Positions 1-7,639 of a DNA stretch of 64,000 nucleotides are shown here, piece after piece; the first letter of the stretch is position 1, and each line of letters starts with the position of its first letter. The position numbers and the translations under genes are program-made. The DNA lies in the NCBI RefSeq assembly GCF_010211745.1, contig NZ_PDWQ01000004.1, positions 124,001 through 188,000 of the forward strand. Reading direction: 5' to 3'. The DNA is from Pseudoxanthomonas kalamensis DSM 18571. Its GTDB lineage: Bacteria > Pseudomonadota > Gammaproteobacteria > Xanthomonadales > Xanthomonadaceae. A model generated the notes under the pieces. It was not told the origin of the DNA. It saw only the letters and a list, made by a program, of their open reading frames with translations, and searched no databases.

Positions 1-1537
1 GTCCCGCCGCAGGCACATCACGAATGGTGCAATCCGGGTTCGCCTCGGGCGCGAACTTGGGCACCAACTGCATGTCCATGTAGGGCGACTTGCCGGGTTT
101 GTCGAAGTGCTTGTCCGGCACCATCGGGTCATACCAATAGGTCACTGGGCATTGCCGTGCCTTGGGTGACGCGGTGACCGCTGGTGTTGCAACGGCTGGG
201 GGCGCCTTCTTCTTGGGCGGTACTACGGGTGGCGCCGGGCGCGCGGGCGCAGCCTGCGGCGGCATCGCCATGTCTGGCATACCGGGCATGACATCGCTCG
301 GCATGTTCGCTTCTTCATCACCCGCACCGGCATTGAGGCGTTCGAGTGCGCCTGACAGGTTCGCTTCGGAATCGATCAGGAACTGCCCCGAGGCCACCAC
401 CTTCTCGCCACCTTTCAGCCCCGCGAGAATTTCAGTCATGCCGTCACCACTGCGACCGGTCTGCACGCGCACGGGATGGAACATGTCGTCGGCGCCGAGC
501 ACGATCACGCGAGCCTGCGCACCCGCTCCGATCAACGCGTCCGTCGGTACCAGCGGCCGTTCGATACTCGCAGTTGGCTGCAAGGTGATCTGCGCGAACA
601 TGCCCGGTGCCAGGAGACCGTCCGGGTTGTCCAGAACGATGCGGGCCCGTTGGGTGCGGCTACTCATGTCCACTTGCGGCAGCAAGGTTTCCACGCGGCC
701 GTGGAAGGCCTCGCCTGGCAATGCGTCGACAGCCGCTTCCACCAACGTACCCGTCGCGATGCCCGCAGTGCCCGCTTGCGGAATCGACGCTTCGAGCCAG
801 ACCGTCCGGGTACCGTTGACGCGGAACAGCAGCGTGCCTATCGGCGCCGACTGCCCTTCGCGCACGCCGATTTCGCTGACGACGCCGGTCACGGGTGAGG
901 TCAAGGTGAGTCGTCCGCGCTGCCCCGCACCACTGCCCGCGGGCAGACCCAACGCACGCAACCGTTCGTGGGCGGCGGATTGCAAACCTCGTGCGGCGGC
1001 GGAGCGAGCTCCACCTAACGCTCGCGCTTCGGCAATCGCAGTGTTCCAACTTGGCGCGATGATGCTGGCCAGGGGTTGCCCCGCGCGCACCGGCTCAAAC
1101 GGGGCACGCACGTGCAAGCGCTCGACGATGGCGTCGACTCGCGCACTGACGATGCGTTCCTGACGCAGGTCCCAGCCAATGGTGCCCGGCACGCGGACGG
1201 CTGCCGTCAGTCGGCCAGGCTTGACCACCACCGTGCGGATGCCGAGGTTCTGGCGCACGCCCGGTGCAACGGCAACGCCGCCGGCCGTCGCCTCGTCGGC
1301 GTACTTCGGCACCAGTTGCATGTCCATGAAGGGCGACTTGCCAGGCTTGTCGAAGTGTTGGTCGGGCACCATCGGGTCGTACCAATAGAGCGCCTTGCGT
1401 TCGGCGGACTGCGGGCTCGAGGTGTCGGCGGCGGATGAACTCCCGTGAGTGCGCCCCCACCAGTAACCGAGGCCGACGGCGGCCACCAGCGCAAGGGAAA
1501 CAGCAGCAGTGACCACGCTGCGACGAGTGGTATTCAT
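1..1537 (-). CDS. RND efflux periplasmic adaptor (CusB/CzcB type), truncated at window edge
   Basis: Membrane-fusion subunit of a heavy-metal RND exporter, linking the inner-membrane pump to the outer-membrane channel. The first 512 residues are visible; the 3' end lies left of the window. A single N-terminal membrane anchor (about residues 8-28) is followed by a heavy-metal-binding domain (about 50-80; YWYDPMVPD..., MDMQLVPKYA), then barrel-sandwich and beta-barrel segments. A Pro/Ala/Met-rich linker (MPGMPDMAMPP) leads to a second, almost identical metal-binding domain at about 464-495. CusB proteins normally carry at most one such domain, so the second copy is odd. The ATG overlaps the stop of the upstream TolC-type gene (ATGA). 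The RND pump gene is presumably next, outside the window. The substrate could be copper/silver or divalent cations. Confidence 0.9.
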   Translation of the reverse strand, partial: MNTTRRSVVTAAVSLALVAAVGLGYWWGRTHGSSSAADTSSPQSAERKALYWYDPMVPDQHFDKPGKSPFMDMQLVPKYADEATAGGVAVAPGVRQNLGIRTVVVKPGRLTAAVRVPGTIGWDLRQERIVSARVDAIVERLHVRAPFEPVRAGQPLASIIAPSWNTAIAEARALGGARSAAARGLQSAAHERLRALGLPAGSGAGQRGRLTLTSPVTGVVSEIGVREGQSAPIGTLLFRVNGTRTVWLEASIPQAGTAGIATGTLVEAAVDALPGEAFHGRVETLLPQVDMSSRTQRARIVLDNPDGLLAPGMFAQITLQPTASIERPLVPTDALIGAGAQARVIVLGADDMFHPVRVQTGRSGDGMTEILAGLKGGEKVVASGQFLIDSEANLSGALERLNAGAGDEEANMPSDVMPGMPDMAMPPQAAPARPAPPVVPPKKKAPPAVATPAVTASPKARQCPVTYWYDPMVPDKHFDKPGKSPYMDMQLVPKFAPEANPDCTIRDVPAAG

Positions 1538-2826
1538 GGCTGCATCTCCGAGGGCAACAGGAAGGCCAGCGCGGCCCAGGCACGTCCGAGTTCACCCAGG
1601 TGTTCGGCGTGCGCGAGGTGCACATCGAGTTCGTCACGTCTGGCGTTGAGCCACGGCTGCAGTTCGCCGCCGGCGCGATACGCGGCGAGCGTCGTCGCAC
1701 TGCGGTCCTGCGCGAGCGGCAACAGGGAGTGCTCATGCAGGGCGACCTGGCGCTTCAGCCCTTCCCATCGAGCGAGATCCGCGCGAATGCGCGCCGCTTC
1801 CTGGCGACGCAGGTCTTCGCGGGTCGCCAACGCGGCCTGATAGTCCGCTTCCCGGGCTGCGATGCCACGATCCTGCCGGTTACGCGAGAACAGCGGCAAG
1901 CCGATGCCCACTTCGAACATGATCATGTCGCTGCGACCACCGGCACGCTGGCCATAGGACGCACCCACGCTCCAGTCCGGATGCTTGTCGGCGCGGGCGA
2001 CATCGATCGCAGCTGCGGCGGTTTCGAGCTGAGCGGTGGCGGGAAGCAACGGCCCTACCCGATTCACCTCTGCCAGCAATCGGGCTTCGGATACAGGCAG
2101 CGAGTCAAAGTTCGGGGCTTGATCGGCAACCTCGACCGGCGCGTCGCCCAGCCAGCGCGCCAGCCCGGCTTGTGCCGCCAGCTTCTCGGCACGGGCGGCC
2201 TCGATGCGGTTGTCGAGTTCCAGCAGTGCGGCCTCGGTGGCGAGTGCGTCGCTCACCGGTTCGCCACCGCTCGCCACGCGTGCCTTCGACACCTTCGCCG
2301 CCAGCGCGGCTTGCTCACGCAGCTTCTGCAGCGCCGTCAATTGGCGCTGCGCGGCCCACACGGCGATCCAGGCTTCGGCCGTGGCGCGGCGCACGGCCAG
2401 CACTTCGGCGTCTGCTTGCGCCTGCGCTTCGTCGATCTGGCGCGCGGCGAAGGACTGACGCGCTGAACGCTTGGCCCGCGAGGGAATCTCTTGCCGCAGC
2501 CCGATCTTCTTCATGGTCATGTCGTCGGCGCGCGTATCGAAGGCATCGCTTCCGGTGACTGGCAGGTTGTCGATGCCGACCATCAGCATTGGATCAGGCA
2601 AGGCGCCGGCGCGGGCTGCTTCTTCTTGCGCGGCCAACACACCGGAGCGGCGGGCATCGAGCATCGGCGCACGCTCGCTGGCCAGACGGATGGCTTCCGG
2701 CAGCGTGAGCTTATGGGATGCGGCCAAAGCCGCAAATGGCGTCGCCAGCACGGCCACGCACAAGGTCCGGACCAACGCACACTTAAGTGCGGCCCAGGAC
2801 CGACAACGATCAAAACGGGAGTTCAT
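1534..2826 (-). CDS. TolC-family outer-membrane efflux channel (CusC/CzcC type)
   Basis: Outer-membrane factor of the same RND efflux operon, 430 aa. The start at 2826 is chosen because GGAGG lies just upstream and the protein then opens with a basic stretch and a hydrophobic signal peptide ending ALAA near residue 36. Two long alpha-helical repeats rich in Ala, Glu, Arg and Gln follow, as in OEP/TolC proteins (LTLPEAIRLA near the mature N-terminus). It overlaps the adaptor gene by four bases and sits 75 bases downstream of a CopL-like small gene. The metal specificity cannot be read from this subunit. Confidence 0.9.
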   Translation of the reverse strand: MNSRFDRCRSWAALKCALVRTLCVAVLATPFAALAASHKLTLPEAIRLASERAPMLDARRSGVLAAQEEAARAGALPDPMLMVGIDNLPVTGSDAFDTRADDMTMKKIGLRQEIPSRAKRSARQSFAARQIDEAQAQADAEVLAVRRATAEAWIAVWAAQRQLTALQKLREQAALAAKVSKARVASGGEPVSDALATEAALLELDNRIEAARAEKLAAQAGLARWLGDAPVEVADQAPNFDSLPVSEARLLAEVNRVGPLLPATAQLETAAAAIDVARADKHPDWSVGASYGQRAGGRSDMIMFEVGIGLPLFSRNRQDRGIAAREADYQAALATREDLRRQEAARIRADLARWEGLKRQVALHEHSLLPLAQDRSATTLAAYRAGGELQPWLNARRDELDVHLAHAEHLGELGRAWAALAFLLPSEMQP

Positions 2827-2901
2827 GACGCCTCCGAAACGGACATGGCCGCGCGCACGGCGCATCGGCGCCGGCGCGGATTCGCTACGTCGTTTCGGGG
2901 G

Positions 2902-3288
2902 CTAGATCAGAAGACTGCAGAAACGCAGCCGTGGGGGCGGATCGGATCGGGCGATCGGCACGTCAGCCTGGATGGTGACGTGGGATACAGGTTGCACGTA
3001 GACCGGCGCCAGGATGAGCGCCGGCAACGCAAGCGGTGGCACCGATAGCTTGGCGGTGTCGGTAGTAACTGTGTGATCAGGATTACAGTGCTTCTGACAA
3101 AGAAGCGGATTGTCCTTGTCGTGCTGCTGGGCCATGCCCATCTCGGCGCAAGGCTCCGCCATCGCCATGGTCTGGGCGGACATCTGCTCCATCGGGCACA
3201 GATACGCCGCCAGCGCCGCCTGCTGGAACAGCAGGCAGACGATCACCAGGACGGCGATCTGTAGGCGGTGGCGGGCGCGCCGGGTCAT
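2902..3288 (-). CDS. CopL/DUF2946-like small secreted Cys/Met/His protein heading the RND operon
   Basis: 128 aa from the ATG at 3288. It has a signal peptide (about residues 8-28), then metal-ligand-rich sequence with Cys31 (LCPMEQ), Cys47, Cys64 and Cys68 (CQKHCNPDH) and several Met, a second hydrophobic stretch (about 82-103), and a Pro/Arg-rich end (SDPPPRLRF). The layout resembles the CopL metal-binding regulatory family. Two further proteins of the same design head the czc and cop operons in this window. As first gene of the operon it may sense metal, either as a protein or through its own translation. That role is inferred from the family, not shown. An alternative view is a plain periplasmic metal-binding protein. 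Confidence 0.7.
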   Translation of the reverse strand: MTRRARHRLQIAVLVIVCLLFQQAALAAYLCPMEQMSAQTMAMAEPCAEMGMAQQHDKDNPLLCQKHCNPDHTVTTDTAKLSVPPLALPALILAPVYVQPVSHVTIQADVPIARSDPPPRLRFCSLLI

Positions 3289-3381
3289 GGGCGGGATGGT
3301 ACTCCTCTGGCGGCGAGCAAGCCGAATAGTCCATAGACGCGGTTTAGCGCGGCGAGTTCCCAACATCCGGTGGCCAACCGA

Positions 3382-3594
3382 CTACCCACAGCACGGCCTT
3401 TGCTGCTGGATGGGCGGACACGGCACCGTGCCGTAGGAGCAGAAAACACAGCAGTCGCCCGGTTCGGGCTTCAGCAGCTCGCCACAGGCCGTGCACTCGT
3501 AGAAGAACTGGCACGCCGTCGTCGGCATGGTCTCGACGGCCTGGTGACCGCATTGCGGACACGTCAGCGTGCTCTGCAACTGCAACTCAGCCAC
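3382..3594 (-). CDS. GDCCVxC-motif zinc-ribbon-like small protein of the mer operon
   Basis: 70 aa from a GTG at 3594, with a GAGG just upstream, overlapping the end of merP by 8 bases. It has two CxxC knuckles (CPQC, CTAC) and then GDCCVFCSYGTVPCPP, the signature of the 'GDCCVxC domain-containing (seleno)protein' family. In this family the motif may carry selenocysteine; here all positions are ordinary Cys codons. Members are often found in mercury clusters, but their biochemical role is unknown to me. It is probably cytoplasmic, since no signal peptide is seen. It is the last gene of the merT-merP block. Confidence 0.8.
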   Translation of the reverse strand: MAELQLQSTLTCPQCGHQAVETMPTTACQFFYECTACGELLKPEPGDCCVFCSYGTVPCPPIQQQRPCCG

Positions 3595-3871
3595 CGTTGG
3601 CCCTCGCCTTGGCCGGGAAGCCTGCCTCGGAGATCGCACGCGCGATAGCTGGCACGTTGGTGCGATCGGCATCGAAGTCCACGGTGACAGTAGCCGCCTT
3701 GGTGTCGACTTGTGCCTTGGAAACGCCGGGCACCTTGTCCAGGGCCTTTTCGATCGTGATGCTGCACGCCGGGCAGGTCATGTTTTCAACATCGAGGACG
3801 GCCTTCTTCGGCGTCGCGGCCCACGCCATGCCCGTCCACAAGATCATCAACCCAACAATCCACTGGCGCAT
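3587..3871 (-). CDS. merP: MerP, periplasmic mercury-binding protein
   Basis: 94 aa, the usual MerP length. A signal peptide (about 1-18, ending AWAA) precedes a single HMA fold with MTCPAC, giving Cys33 and Cys36 for Hg(II) binding. It captures Hg(II) in the periplasm and passes it to MerT. It lies 10 bases downstream of merT and overlaps the GDCCVxC gene. No mercuric reductase follows within the window, so the usual fate of imported Hg(II) is not covered locally. Confidence 0.93.
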   Translation of the reverse strand: MRQWIVGLMILWTGMAWAATPKKAVLDVENMTCPACSITIEKALDKVPGVSKAQVDTKAATVTVDFDADRTNVPAIARAISEAGFPAKARANGG

Positions 3872-3881
3872 CGTTCGTCTC

Positions 3882-4238
3882 CTACATGAACCAAGCTACG
3901 TAATACGGGAAGAGCAGCAGCAGCGCGATCACGACGGTTGCCATCCAGAGCCAACGCCGGCGGCGGCGCAGCCCGCCTGGATCAATGCAAGCTCCGTCCG
4001 TTCGACAGCGGGAGGCAGGACCGTACAGACTCCAAAATGCCCAGCCAAGGCACGCCAACGTGGCCACGCTGAACCAAGGTCGCCAGGCATCCAGCGCGGT
4101 GAGGTTGGCAATCCACGCGCCGCTGACGCCCAGCAGCACCAGAACCAGCGGCACCACACAGCACACGGACGCCGCGATGGCGGCAAAACTCGCCGCAACG
4201 ATGGCTGGCAGGGAGGATTTGGCGGGGAGGTTGGCCAT
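3882..4238 (-). CDS. merT: MerT, mercuric ion transporter
   Basis: 118 aa inner-membrane protein with three hydrophobic segments (about 10-45, 50-72, 95-117). A vicinal Cys pair (Cys26-Cys27) lies in the first membrane segment and a second pair (Cys78 and Cys84) in the cytoplasmic loop, the classic MerT arrangement for taking Hg(II) from MerP and delivering it to cytoplasmic thiols or MerA. First gene of the leftward operon, directly behind the MerR-type operator/promoter. Confidence 0.93.
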   Translation of the reverse strand: MANLPAKSSLPAIVAASFAAIAASVCCVVPLVLVLLGVSGAWIANLTALDAWRPWFSVATLACLGWAFWSLYGPASRCRTDGACIDPGGLRRRRRWLWMATVVIALLLLFPYYVAWFM

Positions 4239-4244
4239 GAGCGC

Positions 4245-4276
4245 ATACTACGGTCTGTACCTGGGTACGGAGTCAA
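4245..4276 (-). promoter_or_regulatory. mer operator/promoter (MerR-type, long spacer)
   Basis: Reading leftwards, a -35 TTGACT (complement of 4271-4276) is separated by 20 bases from TAGTAT (complement of 4245-4250). Between them lies an interrupted palindrome, CTGTAC-CTGG-GTACGG (4255-4270). The overlong spacer with a dyad centred in it is the hallmark of MerR-activated promoters. It lies between the divergent merT and merR starts, so one site would control both. Confidence 0.85.
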
Positions 4277-4279
4277 GCC

Positions 4280-4726
4280 ATGGCCGAGAGCGCCCTCACC
4301 ATCAGCAAACTGGCGGCATCGGCCGGCGTGCATGTCGAAACCGTGCGCTACTACCAGCGCCGCCGGCTGTTGCCGGAACCCCAACGGCCCTTGGGCGGCT
4401 TCCGCCACTACGGACCAGCCGATGTCACCCGTCTTCAATTCATCCGGCGAGCCCAAGCGATGGGATTTACCCTGGATGAAATTGCCGGCCTGCTGGAACT
4501 CAAGGGCAAGCGGGCCTGTGAGCAAACGCGTCGACTGACCGAACTCAAACTGGTCGATGTTCGCGAACGACTCGATGCGTTACATCGGCTGGAAGTCGAT
4601 CTTATGAACCTCATCGCTGAATGCAGTCAGGCGCCTGGCGGCGAGTCGTGTCCGACCCTGGACCGTCTAGAGCATGCGACGGAGCACTCGGACAAGCGCG
4701 GTCGATGCGCCGCGATAGCCGATTAG
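4280..4726 (+). CDS. merR: MerR, mercury-responsive regulator
   Basis: 148 aa. An N-terminal winged helix-turn-helix (about 7-45, ETVRYYQRRRLLP) is followed by a coiled-coil dimer helix and a C-terminal metal loop. The three cysteines, Cys80, Cys115 and Cys124, match the spacing of the Hg(II)-binding triad of MerR (82/117/126 in Tn501), favouring mercury over copper or lead. Divergent from merT. Its last codons overlap the convergent czcD stop by four bases. Confidence 0.92.
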   Translation: MAESALTISKLAASAGVHVETVRYYQRRRLLPEPQRPLGGFRHYGPADVTRLQFIRRAQAMGFTLDEIAGLLELKGKRACEQTRRLTELKLVDVRERLDALHRLEVDLMNLIAECSQAPGGESCPTLDRLEHATEHSDKRGRCAAIAD

Positions 4727-5616
4727 GCATGACCATGTGCATCGTCACATGGCGTCATTTCGACTTGCAGCGTCGCGTGGTGAATGCTGAACCGCTCCTC
4801 CAGTGCAGCGGCCAGTGAGCGCCGGACTTGTTCTCCATCGCCCCCATCGCGCAACACGATATGCGCCGTCAGCACCGGCTCCTTGGAGCCCAAGGCCCAG
4901 GCATGCAGGTCATGAACCGCGATGACGTTGGGGTGCGACAGCATCATGGTGCGGACCTCGTCCAACTCCAGGCCATGCGGCACGCCTTGCATCAGCACCT
5001 GACCAGCTTCCCGCAACAATGTCCACGTACGCGGCAGCACCCAAAGTCCGATGAGGACTGCGATGATGGGGTCGGCCACCGTCCATCCGGTGAACTTGAT
5101 CACCAACGCGCCGACGATGACACCGACGGAACCCAGCATGTCGCTCCAGACTTCCAGATAGGCGCCCTTGACGTTGAGGCTGGTGCCGCTGCCCGCCTTG
5201 AGTAGGCGCATCGAGATCAGATTGATGACCAGGCCAATCGCAGCGATCACCAGCATGCCGCTCGAGGCGACTTCCGGCGGATCGCGAAAGCGGCCGACGG
5301 CCTCCCACAGGATGTAGCCGGCGACCAGGAACAGCAGGCCACCATTGATCATCGCGCCTATGGCTTCCATCCGCGCATAGCCATACGTGCGCTTGGCGTC
5401 GGGTGGTCGTCGGCTCAAACGCACAGCGAACAACGAGATTGCCAGCGCAATGACATCTGTGCCCATGTGAGCGGCATCGGACAGCAATGCCAGGCTATTG
5501 GTAATCAATCCACCGATGACCTCCGCAATCAGGAACGCGGTAGTTAAGCCAAAGGCCCACCACAATGGCTGTTCGTGCTTTATCTCGCCGGTGCCGTGAT
5601 CGTGTCCTGCGCCCAT
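4723..5616 (-). CDS. czcD: CDF-family cation efflux protein (CzcD type)
   Basis: 297 aa inner-membrane cation/proton antiporter that exports Zn/Cd/Co from the cytoplasm. Six membrane segments are followed by a cytoplasmic ferredoxin-like C-terminal domain (from about 210). Metal-site residues are visible in TM2 (SDAAHMGTD) and TM5 (EVWSDMLGS). His-rich ends (HDHGTGEIKH and AHGHA) suit metal capture. Last gene of the long leftward czc block, 38 bases behind the exchanger gene. Substrate assignment rests on the CDF family and on the neighbours. Confidence 0.92.
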   Translation of the reverse strand: MGAGHDHGTGEIKHEQPLWWAFGLTTAFLIAEVIGGLITNSLALLSDAAHMGTDVIALAISLFAVRLSRRPPDAKRTYGYARMEAIGAMINGGLLFLVAGYILWEAVGRFRDPPEVASSGMLVIAAIGLVINLISMRLLKAGSGTSLNVKGAYLEVWSDMLGSVGVIVGALVIKFTGWTVADPIIAVLIGLWVLPRTWTLLREAGQVLMQGVPHGLELDEVRTMMLSHPNVIAVHDLHAWALGSKEPVLTAHIVLRDGGDGEQVRRSLAAALEERFSIHHATLQVEMTPCDDAHGHA

Positions 5617-5654
5617 AAGAAGTCTCCCGTAATCGAATCGATGGTTCGAACGCG

Positions 5655-6902
5655 TTATTCGGTCTGCGGACTCGTTCCGAGCATTGCCCGCATCAGTGCG
5701 GGCAATCGCCGGATGTGGCGAACAAGCAGTGCTACCGCCAGCGCGAGATACACCCAGGCCAAGGCCGTCAGCACGGCGATCTCGCGCTCGGGCGTGGCCT
5801 GGTAGAAGAAGGCCAGCCCGAGTTGCGTCACGAACAGACTCGCCAAGGCCAATGCCCCCCAGAGGCTAAGCCGCAGCGGCAACAGCAGCGCCAGCGCGAA
5901 CACGGATTGCGCCGCCGTCAGGAAGAACTCCTCGTGCTGGCGCGCATCCAGCGGAAGCGACATCACTCGCCCAGCGCCGATGCTCATCGCGATCGGCAAC
6001 ATGCCGACCAACAGCGTCCACTGGTTGATCTTGTCACTGATCATGGTGGTGAGGCCGGCACGGGCGCGGCCATCAAGGGCGAACAGGATGGCGATGGTGA
6101 CCGCTGGCGCTTCGCTGGCCAGCGGTGCCAGCCACTGGACTACAAGGAACTCGTCGATGCCTAGACGACGACCTGAAGCCACCAGCGATTCGGCGAAGGG
6201 TTCGGCCGCCAGCAGGATGACACCGGCCGCCACCACACTCATCGCCGCCATCACCGTCCAGCGCTTGGCGGGCGTCAACTGCGCGATCACCGCGCCTGGG
6301 CCCGGTTCTTCGTCTTCCTCTTCCTCTTCGTTCTCCGCGCGCGAGGTGCGCCACAGGTACAGGCAGAACAAGACGCCCAGCACGAGAAAGTCGATTATGC
6401 CAATGCTGTTCTTCAGCAAGATGATGAAGGCATACGCGCTGGCTAGGGCGAGGAAAACGATCTCGACCGAGTTTTCGTACTGCAGCACGATTCCTCGCTG
6501 TCGCGAACGCCACCAATGCAGGCCCACCAGCAGCGGCCAGGCCAGGCCGATCAGCAGACGATTGGCGCCTGTCATGTTCGCTGCGGCGTAGGCGACGTAA
6601 CCCGAGGCCGGATCCTGCCCGGCGCGATAGGCGTAGTAGAAGTCGACCGCGTATTCGGGCAGCACTGTAATCAACGCAACCACCGCCAGCACGAAACCGG
6701 TGGCGATGTATTTTTCCGCCGCTTCGGCACCCCATGACAACAGGAAGCCCGCTGCCAGGATCGCAAGACCAAACAGCACCGCATCACCCAGCGCACCCGC
6801 GCTACCGCTGGTGATGCGCAGATACGTGGCGGGCAGGACGGCCGCTACTGCGGCGCTCACGGGAACGACGAATTCGCGAATGCCGTTATGGAGGCGAGTC
6901 AT
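5655..6902 (-). CDS. Sodium/calcium-exchanger-superfamily membrane protein
   Basis: 415 aa with about ten hydrophobic segments in two halves, separated by a strongly acidic cytoplasmic loop (about 193-205, NEEEEEDEEPGPG). Each half holds an alpha-repeat-like segment (LPEYAVDFYYA and SEAPAVTIAI), as expected for cation/Ca2+ or Na+/H+ exchangers. It lies in the czc operon 22 bases after a PII-like gene and 38 before czcD, so it may exchange divalent metal or supply ion balance for the proton-driven pumps. The substrate is unknown, and it is not a usual Czc component. Confidence 0.75.
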   Translation of the reverse strand: MTRLHNGIREFVVPVSAAVAAVLPATYLRITSGSAGALGDAVLFGLAILAAGFLLSWGAEAAEKYIATGFVLAVVALITVLPEYAVDFYYAYRAGQDPASGYVAYAAANMTGANRLLIGLAWPLLVGLHWWRSRQRGIVLQYENSVEIVFLALASAYAFIILLKNSIGIIDFLVLGVLFCLYLWRTSRAENEEEEEDEEPGPGAVIAQLTPAKRWTVMAAMSVVAAGVILLAAEPFAESLVASGRRLGIDEFLVVQWLAPLASEAPAVTIAILFALDGRARAGLTTMISDKINQWTLLVGMLPIAMSIGAGRVMSLPLDARQHEEFFLTAAQSVFALALLLPLRLSLWGALALASLFVTQLGLAFFYQATPEREIAVLTALAWVYLALAVALLVRHIRRLPALMRAMLGTSPQTE

Positions 6903-6924
6903 GCGCGGCTTCTCCTTCGATGAG

Positions 6925-7245
6925 TCATTCGGCTGGGCTCGACGGGCCGATTGCCTCGTGCCGCTCCACCGGCACGACGAACACGGCCCCTACCGGCAGG
7001 TCGCCGATGCGGCCTACCTCATGGATCAGGGCCACAATCTGTTCGGTCCGCGCATCTTCGCAATAGGCTTCCAACCGCACGTCGGATTCACCCTCTGGCG
7101 CCAGATCGGCACGGACGATGGCTTCGTTCGGATGCACGACGCCGTGCACCCGGGACAGCGAGAGGTGGTAGAGGCCCGCACGCTCGATTACCCGCACGAT
7201 GCGATCAGCCAGCGATGGACGGACAAAGGCGACAATCATCTTCAT
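6925..7245 (-). CDS. PII-like protein, second of a tandem pair
   Basis: 106 aa starting MKMIVAFVRP; ATG at 7245 with GGGAG upstream. The beta-alpha-beta repeats of the PII/GlnK fold are recognisable (VRPSLADRIVRVIERAG; then EAYCEDARTEQIVALIHEVG; then GAVFVVPVE). The T-loop uridylylation tyrosine environment of GlnB is not conserved. Such divergent PII proteins ('PII-NG') have been reported beside heavy-metal RND genes. A role in binding metal or nucleotide and gating the neighbouring transporters is inference. It lies 73 bases after the first PII-like gene. Confidence 0.7.
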   Translation of the reverse strand: MKMIVAFVRPSLADRIVRVIERAGLYHLSLSRVHGVVHPNEAIVRADLAPEGESDVRLEAYCEDARTEQIVALIHEVGRIGDLPVGAVFVVPVERHEAIGPSSPAE

Positions 7246-7318
7246 GGTGGGCACTCCCGATGTTGAAGGACGCGACAGGCCGGGCCCGCCGCACCCAGTC
7301 ACGGCACCGCTTCGGCCA

Positions 7319-7639
7319 TCAACGGACGTCGTTGATGGGAATCGACTGATCGATGGTGCTCACGTATATCCAGCCGGCTTCCGCTCGACCCGTCCGCCCG
7401 ATCTGGCGAAAAATCTCCACCGCACGCCCTACGTCGCTGTCCTCGCAGAACAGTTCCATCTGCACTTCGTTGATCACTTGATCACCGAACTCGACCGAAT
7501 ACTCCTGCTCGCGCGCACTGAGTGCGCGCAGCAGGCCTTTCACGTCGAACAGGCTGAGGCGCTGGAAGCCGGCGGCTTCCAGCGCGTGGATCAAGTCTGA
7601 GACACGATTGCGGTGCACAAATGCCTTGATCTGTTTCAT
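7319..7639 (-). CDS. PII-like protein, first of a tandem pair
   Basis: 106 aa starting MKQIKAFVHRNRVSDLIHAL. It has the PII ferredoxin-like fold (ELFCEDSDVGRAVEIFRQIG near residue 70, then GWIYVSTI). Its ATG overlaps the stop of czcA (ATGA), so it is probably translationally coupled to the pump. It differs clearly from the next PII-like protein; both lack a recognisable GlnB-type T-loop. Co-expression with CzcA suggests it senses metal or energy state for the efflux complex, an unproven idea based on its position. Confidence 0.72.
   Translation of the reverse strand: MKQIKAFVHRNRVSDLIHALEAAGFQRLSLFDVKGLLRALSAREQEYSVEFGDQVINEVQMELFCEDSDVGRAVEIFRQIGRTGRAEAGWIYVSTIDQSIPINDVR

Noticed and set aside
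162-1163. A 333-codon open frame on the plus strand at the left edge
   Set aside because: It is antisense to the CusB-type adaptor, whose minus-strand frame has a clear domain structure and coupling to the upstream gene.
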